Positions 10,231 to 21,904 of a DNA stretch of 64,000 nucleotides are shown here, piece after piece. The translations under genes were made by a program, and so were the position numbers. The notes beneath the pieces are model-generated. The model was not told where the DNA came from. It ran no database searches and saw nothing but the letters and a program-made list of their open reading frames with translations. This DNA comes from Azolla caroliniana (taxonomy: Eukaryota; Polypodiophyta). The DNA lies in the NCBI GenBank assembly GCA_043228905.1, contig JBHGNT010000015.1:9238001-9302000 (forward strand), read 5' to 3'. Position 1 is the first letter of the stretch; each line of letters begins with the position of its first letter.

Positions 10231-11175
10231 CTCCTCCACTTCTCTCTCTCATACAAAGAAAGAAAGACTGGGCTGGTATTATACATACATACATATCTAT
10301 CTCTATCATTCATTCATTAGTGGGTTTTGCACTACTTACATACATACATAATTGGACGGCACGCTACCCGACTCTCTCTCTCTCTCTCTCTCTCTGTGTC
10401 TGTGCTCGCCTGGATACACACACACACACACTCAAAAGAGACAAGAGACAGAGGAGGGTCTCTCTCCCACTAACACACTGAACAAAACCAAACCACTTAA
10501 TACCTACTCCCACCCTTTCAATTCTAATAATATAAATACATATCTTCCTCGCCCCTTCACTCGCATACATATGTACATATATATGTACACACACGCACAC
10601 ACACACTTTAATTGTTTTCTTTCATATAAGCAAAAGGCTCAAAGAGCGTGCCCCATTTGCAGTAGTACATTACACCTTTTGGTACTAACTACATACATAC
10701 TTCCATACTATTACTACTCATTTCTCATCGGCACCGATTCTAGAAGAAGAAGAAGAAGAAGAAGTGGTGATGAAAGAGGGCATTAATGGGACAGGCGGGA
10801 GGGAGTATGTAATATTAATTTCTGATCATTCTTGCAAGGGGCGGGTCAGTTCCCAAATACTGCGTGCGTTATGATGATGTTCTGGGAGCTCATGAATGCA
10901 TCATGAGGAGAGTAGCAGTAATGTACTCATACAGAAAGGAAAATTTATTATGGATTTGATAGCTGAGAACAGCGCAAACACAGTGAAGGAGTAAGTAGGA
11001 GGGGAAAGGGGGGGGGGGGGTTTGCTGGAGGCTATCTAATCTATCTATCTACATACATACATGTTTGTCTGTGTATGGGTGGGGTGGTTAGGGTAGACAA
11101 GAAGTGATGATGATCTGATCGGATCAGATCGGGGGAGGCATCTGATGTGTATAATAATTATAGAGAGGTGATGAA
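10231..11175 (+). promoter_or_regulatory. Upstream and 5' leader region of the OVATE gene
   Basis: It is rich in simple repeats: (CT)n at 10372-10395, CA runs near 10418-10430 and 10588-10606, GAA repeats near 10741-10762. A perfect palindrome TGTACATATATATGTACA lies near 10570-10587 and another, GATCTGATC-G-GATCAGATC, at 11112-11130, only 45 bp before the start codon. A two-codon upstream frame (ATG AAA TGA, 11171-11179) overlaps the main ATG at 11176. No convincing TATA box was picked, so the transcription start is unknown. Confidence 0.5.
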
Positions 11176-13134
11176 ATGAGGTTCAGATTGCTTCATCTGA
11201 TGCCTCGCATCTGGTTCTACAAGCACGAGCACCAGGAAGTTGAGGAGCAGAGAGAGGGAGAGGGTATAGGCATGAATAGTGAGACCACCACCAGTCTGGG
11301 AAGAGCTATCTCTGATGAAATGGAGAATGAGATGGTGACGAAGCGCTGTAGTAGCAGTAGTAGTAGTAGTAGGAGGAGGAGGAGTATAATAGGTAACCAA
11401 CAACATCGACCGACCTCACTAAAATTGGTGAAGTCTGTAGTTACAGAAGATGAGTCTAATGGAGGAAGGAATAGAAAGAAGGGCGCAACGGTAGCTTATA
11501 ACAGAGGCAAAGAGGGAATGAAAGCGACGGCGCAGGAGAAATGCAAGGAGCAGGAGCAGGAGCAGGGAAAGCAGCGGCGTCTGCAGGTTTGTACTGTTGT
11601 GGATGCAGGGTGTGCTTGCAGAGCTACCATGTCATCATCCACAGCTCCATCTACATCTAATTCGTCGCGTCAGAAGCAGCAGAAGATAAAGGGGAGTGAG
11701 CTGCAAAGAAAGACCACACTAATATCATCGCCAGCAGCTGCTCTACTGAGCGATGGGGAGGAGGAGGTAGTGATGAGCAGGGGCGCCAAGATGACAGCTC
11801 GCCGCTCCTCACAAGGTAGGGCCCTCCAAAATGTCATCCACACACAACTTGCTAATAATGTGAAGGTCATCGATGGTGGGGTTGATGAAATAATGTGTGG
11901 TGGCCACCTGAATACTAAAAGTAGTAGTAAAGCGGCTGAGTTAGACTGGAATATTGCAGGGTCGGAGTCGCCCAAAACGAAGAGGAAACAGGACGTGTCA
12001 GTCGTTGGTAGCAAGATATTTGAAGAGGACTTTGATGTGAAGCAGCAGCGTGCAGAAGAGCTGCTATTAGTGGGTACTGTTTATGAAGGCAGCAGCAGTA
12101 GCTGCTTGAGTAGTAGTAGTACTACTAGTCATCTTTTTAACTCCAATACCAATACCAATACCAATACCAATACCATGAGTGTTAGCAATGCTACAGCCGT
12201 CAGCAGTGAAATGGAACATGAGGTTAATGCTGACATGATGATGCCCCATAGATCTTCCGCTGATAGGAAAACGCTTGGTAATAACAGTAATAGAAGTAAT
12301 CGTCTTATGACTGAGGTGACAGGTTCAACACCTCATCATCATCATCTTTTGCTGCCATCTCTTCATGGCCTTGTGCATGAGTATGTATCCAGTAAGTCTA
12401 AAACTGACCACGGTGAGGAGGGCACCCTGTCTCATGAAGCCTATGAACTTGCTTCCTTTAAAGAATTTGTATCAGATTATCATCAGCATGATTGGCCATT
12501 TAGAGGTGGGACTCCGGATGAAAGACGCACAGAGATTTTGGCTGGAGAGGACACAAGAACGCGTCCCAATTCTTCTAAATCCTTGATAAAAACTACAAGA
12601 AGGGCGAATGTCTCAGACTTGTTCAGTAAAGAAGAGAGACGGGCTAATCATGAGAGTATGGAGACAAGGAGACGGTTTTACCAAACTGAAGAAGAGGAGC
12701 ATGATGATAAGAAATTGCAGGAACCGCGTGTGACCGAGCCTGAAGTACAGGTGGTTATAGATAAAAGGAGAGGCAGGAGACGAAACGAGCGAATGTTAGA
12801 CGTGGATGTGGAGAAGCAGTCATGTGACATTCAAATACCACGGGGCTATGGTAGAGATAATGATTCATCAGAAAGAACTGATGATGATCACGGGCTGGAT
12901 ACTGAACCCATGTCGTGTAGAGAGGGTGCAGTGGCAATGGTGAAGAGCTCCTTTGATCCCAGGAAGGACTTCAAGAAGTCCATGGTGGAGATGGTTATAG
13001 CAAAGGGTTTGAGAGGCCATGATCAACTGCAAGAGCTTCTTCAATGTTACCTCTCCTTGAACCCCCACAAATATCGTAACACGATCATTGAGGTCTTCCG
13101 TGAGCTTTGTTGTGAGATTCTCCTTCAATCCTGA
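11176..13134 (+). CDS. OFP: OVATE family protein (transcriptional repressor)
   Basis: A single open exon of 652 codons. The N-terminus, FRLLHLMPRIWFYKH (residues 3-17), matches the family's N-terminal block that reads FRLSDMIPNAWFYK in many members. The C-terminal OVATE domain (about residues 590-650) is clear: SSFDPRKDFKKSMVEMVI, then LLQCYLSLNPHKYRNTII and VFRELCCEIL. Basic stretches RRRRS (about 64-68) and KRRGRRRNER (about 528-537) suggest nuclear targeting. The middle is low-complexity: a Ser run, and an Asn-Thr run encoded by a CAATAC hexanucleotide repeat near 12145-12175. The family acts in the nucleus, repressing transcription with TALE homeodomain partners and shaping organs. At 652 residues it is longer than usual (commonly 200-450). 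The start was chosen because the conserved block begins two codons later. This is the only host gene seen here. Confidence 0.93.
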   Translation: MRFRLLHLMPRIWFYKHEHQEVEEQREGEGIGMNSETTTSLGRAISDEMENEMVTKRCSSSSSSSRRRRSIIGNQQHRPTSLKLVKSVVTEDESNGGRNRKKGATVAYNRGKEGMKATAQEKCKEQEQEQGKQRRLQVCTVVDAGCACRATMSSSTAPSTSNSSRQKQQKIKGSELQRKTTLISSPAAALLSDGEEEVVMSRGAKMTARRSSQGRALQNVIHTQLANNVKVIDGGVDEIMCGGHLNTKSSSKAAELDWNIAGSESPKTKRKQDVSVVGSKIFEEDFDVKQQRAEELLLVGTVYEGSSSSCLSSSSTTSHLFNSNTNTNTNTNTMSVSNATAVSSEMEHEVNADMMMPHRSSADRKTLGNNSNRSNRLMTEVTGSTPHHHHLLLPSLHGLVHEYVSSKSKTDHGEEGTLSHEAYELASFKEFVSDYHQHDWPFRGGTPDERRTEILAGEDTRTRPNSSKSLIKTTRRANVSDLFSKEERRANHESMETRRRFYQTEEEEHDDKKLQEPRVTEPEVQVVIDKRRGRRRNERMLDVDVEKQSCDIQIPRGYGRDNDSSERTDDDHGLDTEPMSCREGAVAMVKSSFDPRKDFKKSMVEMVIAKGLRGHDQLQELLQCYLSLNPHKYRNTIIEVFRELCCEILLQS

Positions 13135-13390
13135 GTCCTTGTCCCCTTAATAACTAACAAAAGGAGAGCTATTATTCTGATATGACTGACTACATAGATA
13201 AGAAAGAAAGAGCTCCCCAAAACAAAGAATCAAAATATGTGTTGATTCGTTCGTCCATTCATTCATTCATTCATTCTAGAGGGTTGTGTGTGTGTATGTA
13301 TTTGTATAGTAGCAATCCATTCATGTCCTCCTCCTCTCCCCTCTACACTGCTAGCTGGCGAGCTAAAGTAGATGTTTGTAATGTTGTTAT

Positions 13391-13472
13391 TGGAAGTTAT
13401 CTCATTTTTCTTAATGCTGGAGCTGTCGGATTGGAAGTTGTCTCATTTTTCTTAATGCTGGAGCTGTAGGAT
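13391..13472. repeat. 41-bp tandem duplication
   Basis: Two copies (13391-13431, 13432-13472) starting TGGAAGTTATCTCATTTTTC, downstream of the OVATE gene and probably near the end of its 3' UTR. The copies differ at two or three positions. Confidence 0.9.
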
Positions 13473-15390
13473 TTCGTAAAGGAATACAATATATATCTAT
13501 ATATATGTTCGTTTCTAATAATGAATGCGAATTTAACCAGTTACATATTATTAGTACGAGTTCCTTGGGGGGAAGTTCGAACCCCCAAGTCCCAATCCCA
13601 TTTGCCACCGTTTGCTTTTTTGCTTGTTTTACTGCTCCCCAAGTCCAGACTCCCCACCCCAATACGATGTGGTGAGTTTATGGAAAGAGAATATTTTGGA
13701 AGATTATATTTTTGGTTGGCCCCATCAATGGCTGTGCTCAAAGTAGGGTGAGGCAGCCTATTATTTCTTTTGAAGTCCCCCCCGCCCTACCTCCTATTAT
13801 TCATTCACAATGGGGTAGGCAGTTTTGATGGTACCCTCCACCAATTCCTTCCTGTATGAGAGGAGATCTTCAAGATAAAACATGCTTTGTTTGTTCGAGG
13901 ACAGTATCTACTCTTTGGAAGTTGCGTAAGTTGTGTTCCCATTATTTGATTATAACTGATCTCTGAAATGGAGCCCCAACAAATACTTGAATGACACCAC
14001 ATGTGGATCATCCCTTGTGGCTAGCACATTCATGTACTTGTAGTAGTCGTCTTCATCATTTTGATAAATGTGTGGATTCTTGTGAGCACTACTAGTACGT
14101 CTTGTGACTATTTGAGTGTTGACAGGATATGAATCTACATACTTGCAAGTTGATGATGCTTCCTAATTATGTCCTTATGTTATCTTTATTCGATATCTGA
14201 GATTAGAATCATTTTATTGTGTTGTCAAATATCTCACTGACCATTGCTGAATGGCAACAATTTGCAGCTTTTGAATTTAAAGCACTTTATGAATTTGTAC
14301 TAAAGGATGCTCTATGTATTTACAATAAAGTTAAGGCTCAGTACAAACATAAATTCTGTTACATATTAAGAAGTAAAACACTTCTTTGGTTCCAGTGTCC
14401 TCCATACATACATATATATATATACACGAATATCTCAAGGCTCAGAACATTTACGGAAGTTAGGAAGAAATAAACTTGTTGGAAACTCACTATCTTGAAA
14501 ATCAACGTATATTTGCAAGGTGTAACACATAGTGAGAGAGAGAGAGAGAACATTATTACCCAATGTATAGAGTTGTCTATACATATTAAAGTGTGAAGAT
14601 AATTTAAAAAGAAATAATAGTCCCTTCTCTAGATAAAACGGGCAAAGGTAAATAATGCATATTGATGAAAATTCACGTCATATCAATGACACGGGATAGA
14701 GTGTGCCAAGATAAAATGGGTAAAAGTAAAAATGTTGCACATTGCCAAAATTTCACATATCATATTATAGACATGAGATGGGGTGTACCAACCTTTCTCT
14801 GACTACATACTATACGGGGATTGTAAACCATAATACTTTCAAGTCTACATGTTTTGGAGGAAATTAATGGGTTCACATGAATAAACAAACCACTCCATAA
14901 ATAGGACCTCCACATAAAAATAGACATGTTGCTTGAGTTGTAAATGTTTTGGCCATTAACTGCATTCATGTATACTCACGCAAATTGAATTGAAATTGAA
15001 CTTTGAAATGAATAGTTCAATGAGGGTTTCATTATAGTTGAAAATTGAGTTTGTTTTGACAAATCATGCATACAAAATATAGTATTTCTACATCAACTCA
15101 ATAATGCTTACCACTAGTCACATTGAAAATCAATATTGAGTCTTGAACACACAGGATGATAATTGCATACTATCAAAAAGCCTTTACAAGATATTGTAGT
15201 GTACATATCTAACGTGAGTTGTACATGGCAAGCCAAAGTATATGAGATTATACTAACGCTTCAATGTGTACGTTCTAAGATCTATTATCTCCCTAAGAAA
15301 GAGGCTAATGTTTGGAAAGGGGATACATGTTCTATGATCTAAATCGGAACTTGTAAATGCACAAGACACGAAAATTTGTTTGTTTGTTTT

Positions 15391-15427
<37 letters not shown>

Positions 15428-17873
15428 TGCTCCGGTTGCTAAAGCCATTTGGGTGGTTATGTCACAAAATTGGGCATCAATAACAAGAAGTATTTTGTCA
15501 CCTTTTAAGTGGGTTTTCATTGACAATGATAAAGCTATACCCACGCCATCATATTAGGTTGTCTTTGACTACCTTAGGTATTGGGGTGATGTGGCTTAAT
15601 TGGACCATTATAAATGGGTTCTTGTTTGATGAACTTCTTGGGTAACACAACAACTCAGTAAGATTATAGGGAAGTTGATTTGGCAATTCTACAAATATGT
15701 TGTATGGGGATGTTGTCCCAAGATGAGGTAGAGTTTTGTCATCTAGTGTTACAACACTGGAGAGGGTTTTCCTTGCCATATCGCTACTAATGAAGTAGTG
15801 GAGATAGCAAGGGTTGTATTATCATCTTGTTTTAATAACAAACATACATTTACGAAAGAAATAAAAGAAGAGAGAGAGAGAGAGAGAGATAGATAGATAG
15901 ATTATATTATCGTCTTCGGAGATCAAATATGATGTATGAGGGCAACAATATAGTAACGTCATGTAAAACATGTGAAAGTGAATAATGGCTCTCAATTTTC
16001 AAAAACTTTATAATGAAGATTACAATTAATAGTGCATACTAGGATCATGAAAGAAAATTGTGTAAGAATTGGATTTGGTAGAGAGGGAGAGTATCAATTA
16101 TAACATTGATGGAGGATCCTTTTTACCTACACAAACCAAACAATAACCATAGGTTGATTGGTGTTCGCAATCAAAGTTAAGATCTTTGATGACTACAATC
16201 TATGGCTAAACAAGAACAAAAGGTGCATAACTTTGATTATGGATGGTTGCAAATTTTTGTAACACGGTTAGCATATTCATTGCCACTTTTAGCAAAGGTC
16301 TTTTCTTGTGGACAATATTGATTGAGGGTTTACCTTTGGGATTAATGTTAAATAGACCAAGATCAATTAGAGGTAATTATTTCTTTTCCATCGTTTGAGT
16401 AGGAAGGAGATTATACTTATCGTTTTACACAATATCCTATTGCTTGTTAGGTATTGCTTGTTAGGTGTAGGACTACATTTCTCAGGTTTAACAAGTTTTG
16501 TCACATTACTAATTGACGATAGGACAATGGGTGTATACACAATTCATAAAATGACACTAGAGGTAAGAGGCAAATATCGTTTTCCTCTTATAGAGATATT
16601 GGGGATTGGATCATAGATTGGTGTATGCACAATGCTTTTGTATTTGATGGTAAGCATGGAGTTAGAGCATATATAAGAAAGTTTTGGGGTATTGATGTGG
16701 AAGTTTTATTCATTGGAGCAATTTCTAAAATTCTTTTTAATAGAGTGTTCATCTTGCCAATTAGTGATTTAGCTTTCCCCACTTTTCATGTAGCAATGAC
16801 ATCACTCAATTATGATACCAAATTAGTGTTTTTCATGCACATTTATTTACAAAAAAAAGAAGTATGTGATAAATAGATGCTATGAACATAAATTATTTGA
16901 CTGATTGGTTTGTGGCCGTAATTGTATTCAATGAAGACATAATCGTGATTATGCATAACATGGTTAAGTCCACCACTAGGAAAGCTTTGAAGGGTAGGCA
17001 TAGGCTTTTTGTTTATGTTCAAATAGGTACATGTGAAACTATATTGATTAAAAAAAACCTTAATTTGTAAGTTCATGGATTCAAGTACATGGTTACTCAT
17101 TGTTGTGGATTTACCACTTGATGCGTGGCAAATATCACCAAAAAAGCTCGTTTGTCAACATGGTGTGTTGATGATGAAGCTCTTTTATCTTCAATGAGGG
17201 CTATGATTTTGGTGTTGCGCTCTACCAACAAATGACCAACAAATGAGTGTGACCCCAATCTAAGTAACCCTTACACCATATATGCGTGTATGGTCACAAA
17301 CCTCATGGGCGACAAAACATTATCCAGAGCCTCTCATGCATTGTTAGAATGTTTTACTCATATTCATGGTAAAGAGACTAGTATATAAATCTCTACCATA
17401 TAAATCATGAAGTATGATTGATCGAGAGTTTGGTTGTGCAATTATTTGGGAGCAATATCCAAGGAATACTAGTTCTCAAGCAACCAAAACATTTTATGTA
17501 CAGGTTACAACTGAAAGAATCAGACACACACACGGGCATACATCCTAACTAATGGTCACTTCTCAAAGAGCTACAAACAATAAGTTGTATGGATATAAAT
17601 AAAAAATGCTGAGGTGGAGGGAGTGTGATTGTTCTCCTTGGAACTTGGTGAGTCGTGGACGAATAAACAATAAACCTCTCTTCTCTTGGGGTTCTCACAA
17701 GTCATGAATATCAATTAAATACAGGTGGAAAGACTGAGCATATCCCGGACCGAAACCATTATTATCTTTAACTACTGCTACTACTACTACTACTACTAAT
17801 AATAATAATAATGATGATGATGATGATCTGATCTCTTGGGTGAATGAATCATCATCGTATGATATGATCGAGA

Positions 17874-17874
<1 letters not shown>
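13473..17874. other. AT-rich intergenic DNA with microsatellites
   Basis: No gene is supported. There are short (TA)n, (GT)n-(GA)n (15391-15427) and (GA)n (15870-15889) tracts. Open frames such as 16625-16876 carry no motif I recognise. The piece at 16150-16350 gives a weak impression of a hAT-like domain but is too broken to call. Confidence 0.5.

Positions 17875-17960
<86 letters not shown>
17875..17960. repeat. (CT)n-(AC)n compound microsatellite
   Basis: About 9 CT units followed by about 34 AC units, then a short GTGTGCGCGCGC tract at 17991-18006. A GAT/ACT triplet-rich stretch precedes it. Confidence 0.97.
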
Positions 17961-17962
<2 letters not shown>

Positions 17963-19056
17963 AGCAACTACATATGTACATATTGCAGTACGTGTGTGCG
18001 CGCGCGCTCTCTCTGTGAGAATTAAATAACGGATGGAATTTGAAATGCGATCAATCCCAAAGCCAGGAACCAACAACAATTAGACTTGAATAACAAATGG
18101 AAAGAGAAGAAGGTGGGGGGATAAGAAAAAGATGAATGAAAATGGAAGTCGTTTTACTTCTCGTAGGGAAAAGAAACAATAGAGAGAAGAAGACAACTAA
18201 AATGCAAATACGTCTGTCTCTGTGGAAATGCGAAAAGTTTGGAAACTATGAGAAGAAGATATTGGAAGATAATAATAATAGTATTGGTTCGTACGTATGA
18301 AGGATTCATGGATGGATGAGATCCATTCCATTCAGAAACCCAACCAGACTAAGGCTAAGTTAAATAACATACCCATTTTTACTTACATAGTAGCTTTCAT
18401 ATTCATTATACGTTCTTGGGATTTGAGATCTATCTAGATCAATTCAAATCATGATTTTGCTCTTCTTCAAGGCTGCCGCCTCATTTGGACGGACGACATT
18501 CATATATCAGATATAATATTTATTCCTAATAATAATAACACCATTATTATGTCTTTATAACGACCTTTAATTCCTTCCCTTCCCTTCCCTTCCTTTTTAG
18601 CGACTCGCGCACACGCACACAATCCCCCCAACGAATGAATGAATGAATGAATGCCACGACTCTCTCTCTTTCTCTCTCTGTTGTAAATATGGCAGAAAGT
18701 AAGCGGCGGGGGTAGCTACCTATCTAGCTACCTAGAAAACTAAATATGTATGTAAACTATATAAAATAAATACGATATATACATACACGGACAACATGAT
18801 TAGAGTTTGGGACCTAGAAAGACGTATTGCTTCTCCTCTCTCCTTTATCCTGGACGGTTGTTTTTAATTAACAAGCAAAAAAACCCTCCAAAATTTCAAA
18901 ACCAGTGGCATTAAGTTTAATAATAACCACCCAAGCACAGAAACCAAGCAGTAGCTTGCCTCCTTCCCACGACTCTGGAGTTTGGAGTGAGGGGTTTCTA
19001 AATTCTTACCACACACCATTCCATGAATGTATTGCCAATTTGCACCCCCCCCCCCC
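17961..19056. other. Intergenic DNA, nothing recognised
   Basis: AT-rich sequence with GAAT and TC simple repeats and a run of 16 C at 19042-19057 that ends at the hAT target duplication. No coding or RNA signature seen. Confidence 0.5.
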
Positions 19057-19064
19057 CTCTTAAG

Positions 19065-20348
19065 CAATGTTGCCTTTTGACGGCCGTTTTGATCGTTTTT
19101 GGCAAATTTAACTATATATGAAGGTTAATTTGAAAATGAAACTGTCAATCTTGATGAGCATATATTTTATAAAAATGTAAAAATGAAGGTTTAAAATTTG
19201 TTAATACCGTCAAATTTTGCTAAGGCCAAAATAATAATACATGTATTAGTAGTTACAAATTACAATTTATAGGCTATAACATATAGTTTTATTTGAGAAA
19301 GATAAATGTGTAAACATATGTTATGTCACATGATAAGAGAGAAGAAGTGCTTGGATATATGCATAGTGTGAAAATAAACTTAGGGCTTCTTTTATTTTCA
19401 AACCATGGGCCATTCCTCTCTTTTGTTTATTTGTTTCTCTCTCAAGATGTAATCTCTTATTTGGTCTTATAGGCCATTTTGGCCTCTTAAAAGACGTTAA
19501 TATTTCTTCTTCTTTTTTTTCTTTCTTTCTCTCTCTCTCTAATATTAATAAAGCGAGTCACAATGATACGATCCCAATATTGCAAAATCTAAGGGAATAA
19601 GGCCATTTATGATGGATTACTTGAAAGTTGTATTAAACTACCTCAAAATTATGTCCAAAAGATTATTGATGGACTAAATGCAAGGTTCCTTGACTTAAGC
19701 CTCTTTAATGCAACAAATTTATTCAACCCAGGCCATTATGCAGATGATGATGTGATTAGGGATAGTAAAGCAAAGAGTCAAGACATGGTTAGGAATTTTG
19801 ATTTCTCACTTACAACCAAATGTCGATGTCAATGCATGTCTTCAAAATTTACATGATGCAAAGGCTTGTGAAAATGGAACTCTATAGGTTTGTTAACACT
19901 TTAAGTTTAAATTGTGAAGGCTATACTATGCATGAAGCTAGGCATATGTTTTGCAAAATGAAAGATTGGCAAGATAGTTTCCCTCATTTGATGAAATTAT
20001 CGCATGCTACTCTGGTTATTCCATCTAGCACGGTTTTGTGTGTGAGAGAGTTCTTTAAGCAAAATCTCATCAAAGAGATAAAAAGAAATCAATTGAATAT
20101 AGAACATTTACATGATTTAATGCGTGTCTCATTGAATGGGCCACACATTGAAGAAATACAATGGGATTGTGCATATGAAATTTGGAAAGATATACAGGAT
20201 AGAAGGGTATAATATATTGTTTAGTAGAAATATTCAATGTATTTACTTTTTGAAGGGCAATTTTTTTGACAAATCGTCATTTGATAGGCAAATTTTTGGG
20301 AATACCGTTCTCATGACAGACAATGTTAGCCGTCAAAAGGCAACACTG
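19065..20348 (+). mobile_element. hAT DNA transposon, complete ends, inactive
   Basis: The termini are inverted repeats, left CAATGTTGCCTTTTGACGGC and right, reversed, CAGTGTTGCCTTTTGACGGC, flanked by a perfect 8-bp target duplication CTCTTAAG (19057-19064 and 20349-20356). The 8-bp duplication and the CARTGTTGCC start are diagnostic of hAT. At 1284 bp it is too short for a full transposase; it is an internally deleted copy that retains the 3' part of the gene. Confidence 0.95.
19595..20212 (+). pseudogene. hAT transposase remnant with dimerisation domain
   Basis: A first frame reads NYVQKIIDGLNARFLDLSLF and LFNPGHYADDD (about 19620-19755), as in the catalytic C-terminal half of hAT transposases of the ZNF862-like type. 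After a frame change near 19850 the second frame (19820-20212) ends in LSHATLVIPSSTVLC, then LNIEHLHDLMRVSLNGP and EIQWDCAYEIW. That matches the hAT C-terminal dimerisation motif (usual form LxxxxLxIPxSS...LxxLMRIxxNGP). The N-terminal zinc finger and most catalytic residues are missing, so it cannot transpose alone. Confidence 0.82.
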
Positions 20349-20512
20349 CTCTTAAGTTTCCTTCGAACTTCTACATCATAAATATGTATGCATATCATAA
20401 ATATGTATTCGAGCATGGATGGATGATGATAAAGATACACAAACCTTACATTGCTACTCGTTGTATTCTTTCGAATTAATGCCAACCTAAACTTAAGAAG
20501 AATCAAGGTCTA

Positions 20513-20513
<1 letters not shown>

Positions 20514-20549
<36 letters not shown>
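20514..20549. repeat. (CA)n microsatellite
   Basis: About 18 CA units. Confidence 0.95.
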
Positions 20550-20554
<5 letters not shown>

Positions 20555-20802
20555 CTCTCTTATAAGTTATCTTATCGTTACTTTTTATGATCGGGTACAC
20601 ATCCTATTTTGTTGTAACCAATTGTCTCATGGGCCAAATTTGGTCTTAGAAAACCTTTATATATATACATCTTTCTTTTTTTCTTATAAAAGAGAGTTGC
20701 TTGCCTTAAGATCCAAATGTAATTTAAATTTCCTAGCTAGCTTGTTCATTTAATAAACTAACGAATAAGAAAAACACATAAGTTAGTTGTCCACTTGTAC
20801 GA

Positions 20803-20903
20803 ATATATATATATATATAGGAATGCACTATTTGCCCCCCTTCCCCCCCAAAACAATTTTCCTTATTTGCCAATAGCCAAAATGGGGGGGCAAATAGCAC
20901 ATT

Positions 20904-20945
<42 letters not shown>
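20803..20945. mobile_element. Short hairpin element in a TA run (MITE-like)
   Basis: Inverted ends GGAATGCACTATTTGCCCCC (20820-20839) and, reversed, GGAATGTGCTATTTGCCCCC (right end at 20905) enclose about 45 bp, and (TA)n lies on both sides, so the stem extends into the repeats. The core is about 86 bp with no coding. Insertion at TA suggests a Tc1/mariner-type MITE; a simple palindrome arising within the TA run is the alternative. Confidence 0.65.
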
Positions 20946-20947
<2 letters not shown>

Positions 20948-21379
20948 GATCCTAGATAAATGCTAATGAAACTCAAATGGTTGCAAGATATACACAAAGC
21001 GAGAATGTCTCATGATAATCAACTCCAACAAATTGAGGAATACTTTTAACTACCAAGTACGCACTTTAGTTTATAGAAGAAAAATCCACCCACTTTTGAT
21101 TGGCTTACAATATGATTCATGAAGGAAGAACAAATAAATCCAATGTACATTTGCTTATTCATTTCAATATTAATGCTTATGCAAACTACATCGCTATGAA
21201 TTGTAACCAGGTTAGTAATGGACGACACGTAAGTATGATAGAAATAGGGTGAAAACTCTCGTTGAGCCATGGGTGGAAATTTGTTATAGATGGGTTCTAG
21301 GAATTCTAGATCCCAAAAAGCAATAAGATCATTATGAATGAGAAAGAAAAACAAATTGAATATTACCATGTATTACTCC

Positions 21380-21706
21380 TTGCATCATCCCCAAATTTGG
21401 ATATTCAATCAAGAATGAAATAAAAGACTTCAAATAAAATTCTATTTAAAACAATTTTGGTTTCATTTACGCTCCACGATGCCATTATCTTGCAACATAT
21501 GGGGAAATGTGAATTCTCTCAAAAGGATGGCATTAATGAAATATAAATCAAAACACATGATTGTTGAATCGATCACCTTTGTCATAGTGAACACACAAAT
21601 TTTTCTTTTTCAATTCAACCATTACCTTCCATTTGCAAAAAGTTGAAAAAACATCTCCTTTCTTTTTGAGAGAAAGAAGGAATAATGTGAGTAATAATTA
21701 ATAATC
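21380..21706 (-). pseudogene. Relic Copia integrase, left part (K)
   Basis: Minus-strand translation, with several stops and frame changes, gives NYYSHYSFFLSKRKEMF and then REFTFPHMLQDNGIVERK. These correspond to the DDYSR...FLSKKSEVF and REFTVPHxPQQNGVAERK landmarks of the Copia integrase core. LINE-2 interrupts it at the target duplication 21707-21718, and the N-terminal side resumes at 28181. It is very old and AT-rich. Confidence 0.7.
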
Positions 21707-21904
21707 AATCTAAAATAGTTTTTTTTTTTTTTCCAAAAGAAGAATATACTCCATTAGTTAAAATGACATACAATACACAACTTTAGACATTACCTACTTC
21801 CATATGGACTACATCACTAATTTATCTTACACTAAATAGCCCACATGTTTGTTCTCCATGTTTGTCGTGTCATTCACGCCCCTCTATCATCTAATGGGAG
21901 GGGC

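Noticed and set aside
13553-13590. tRNA-like T arm (AAGTTCGAACCCCC)
   Set aside because: The loop is too large for a T arm and there is no D arm, anticodon arm or acceptor pairing at the right distances.
16150-16880. Possible hAT (DUF659-like) transposase remnant
   Set aside because: Only loose similarity across many stops, and no terminal repeats or target duplication found.
17695-18079. Open frames around the (AC)n tract with Cys-Val or His-Thr runs
   Set aside because: Pure microsatellite translation.
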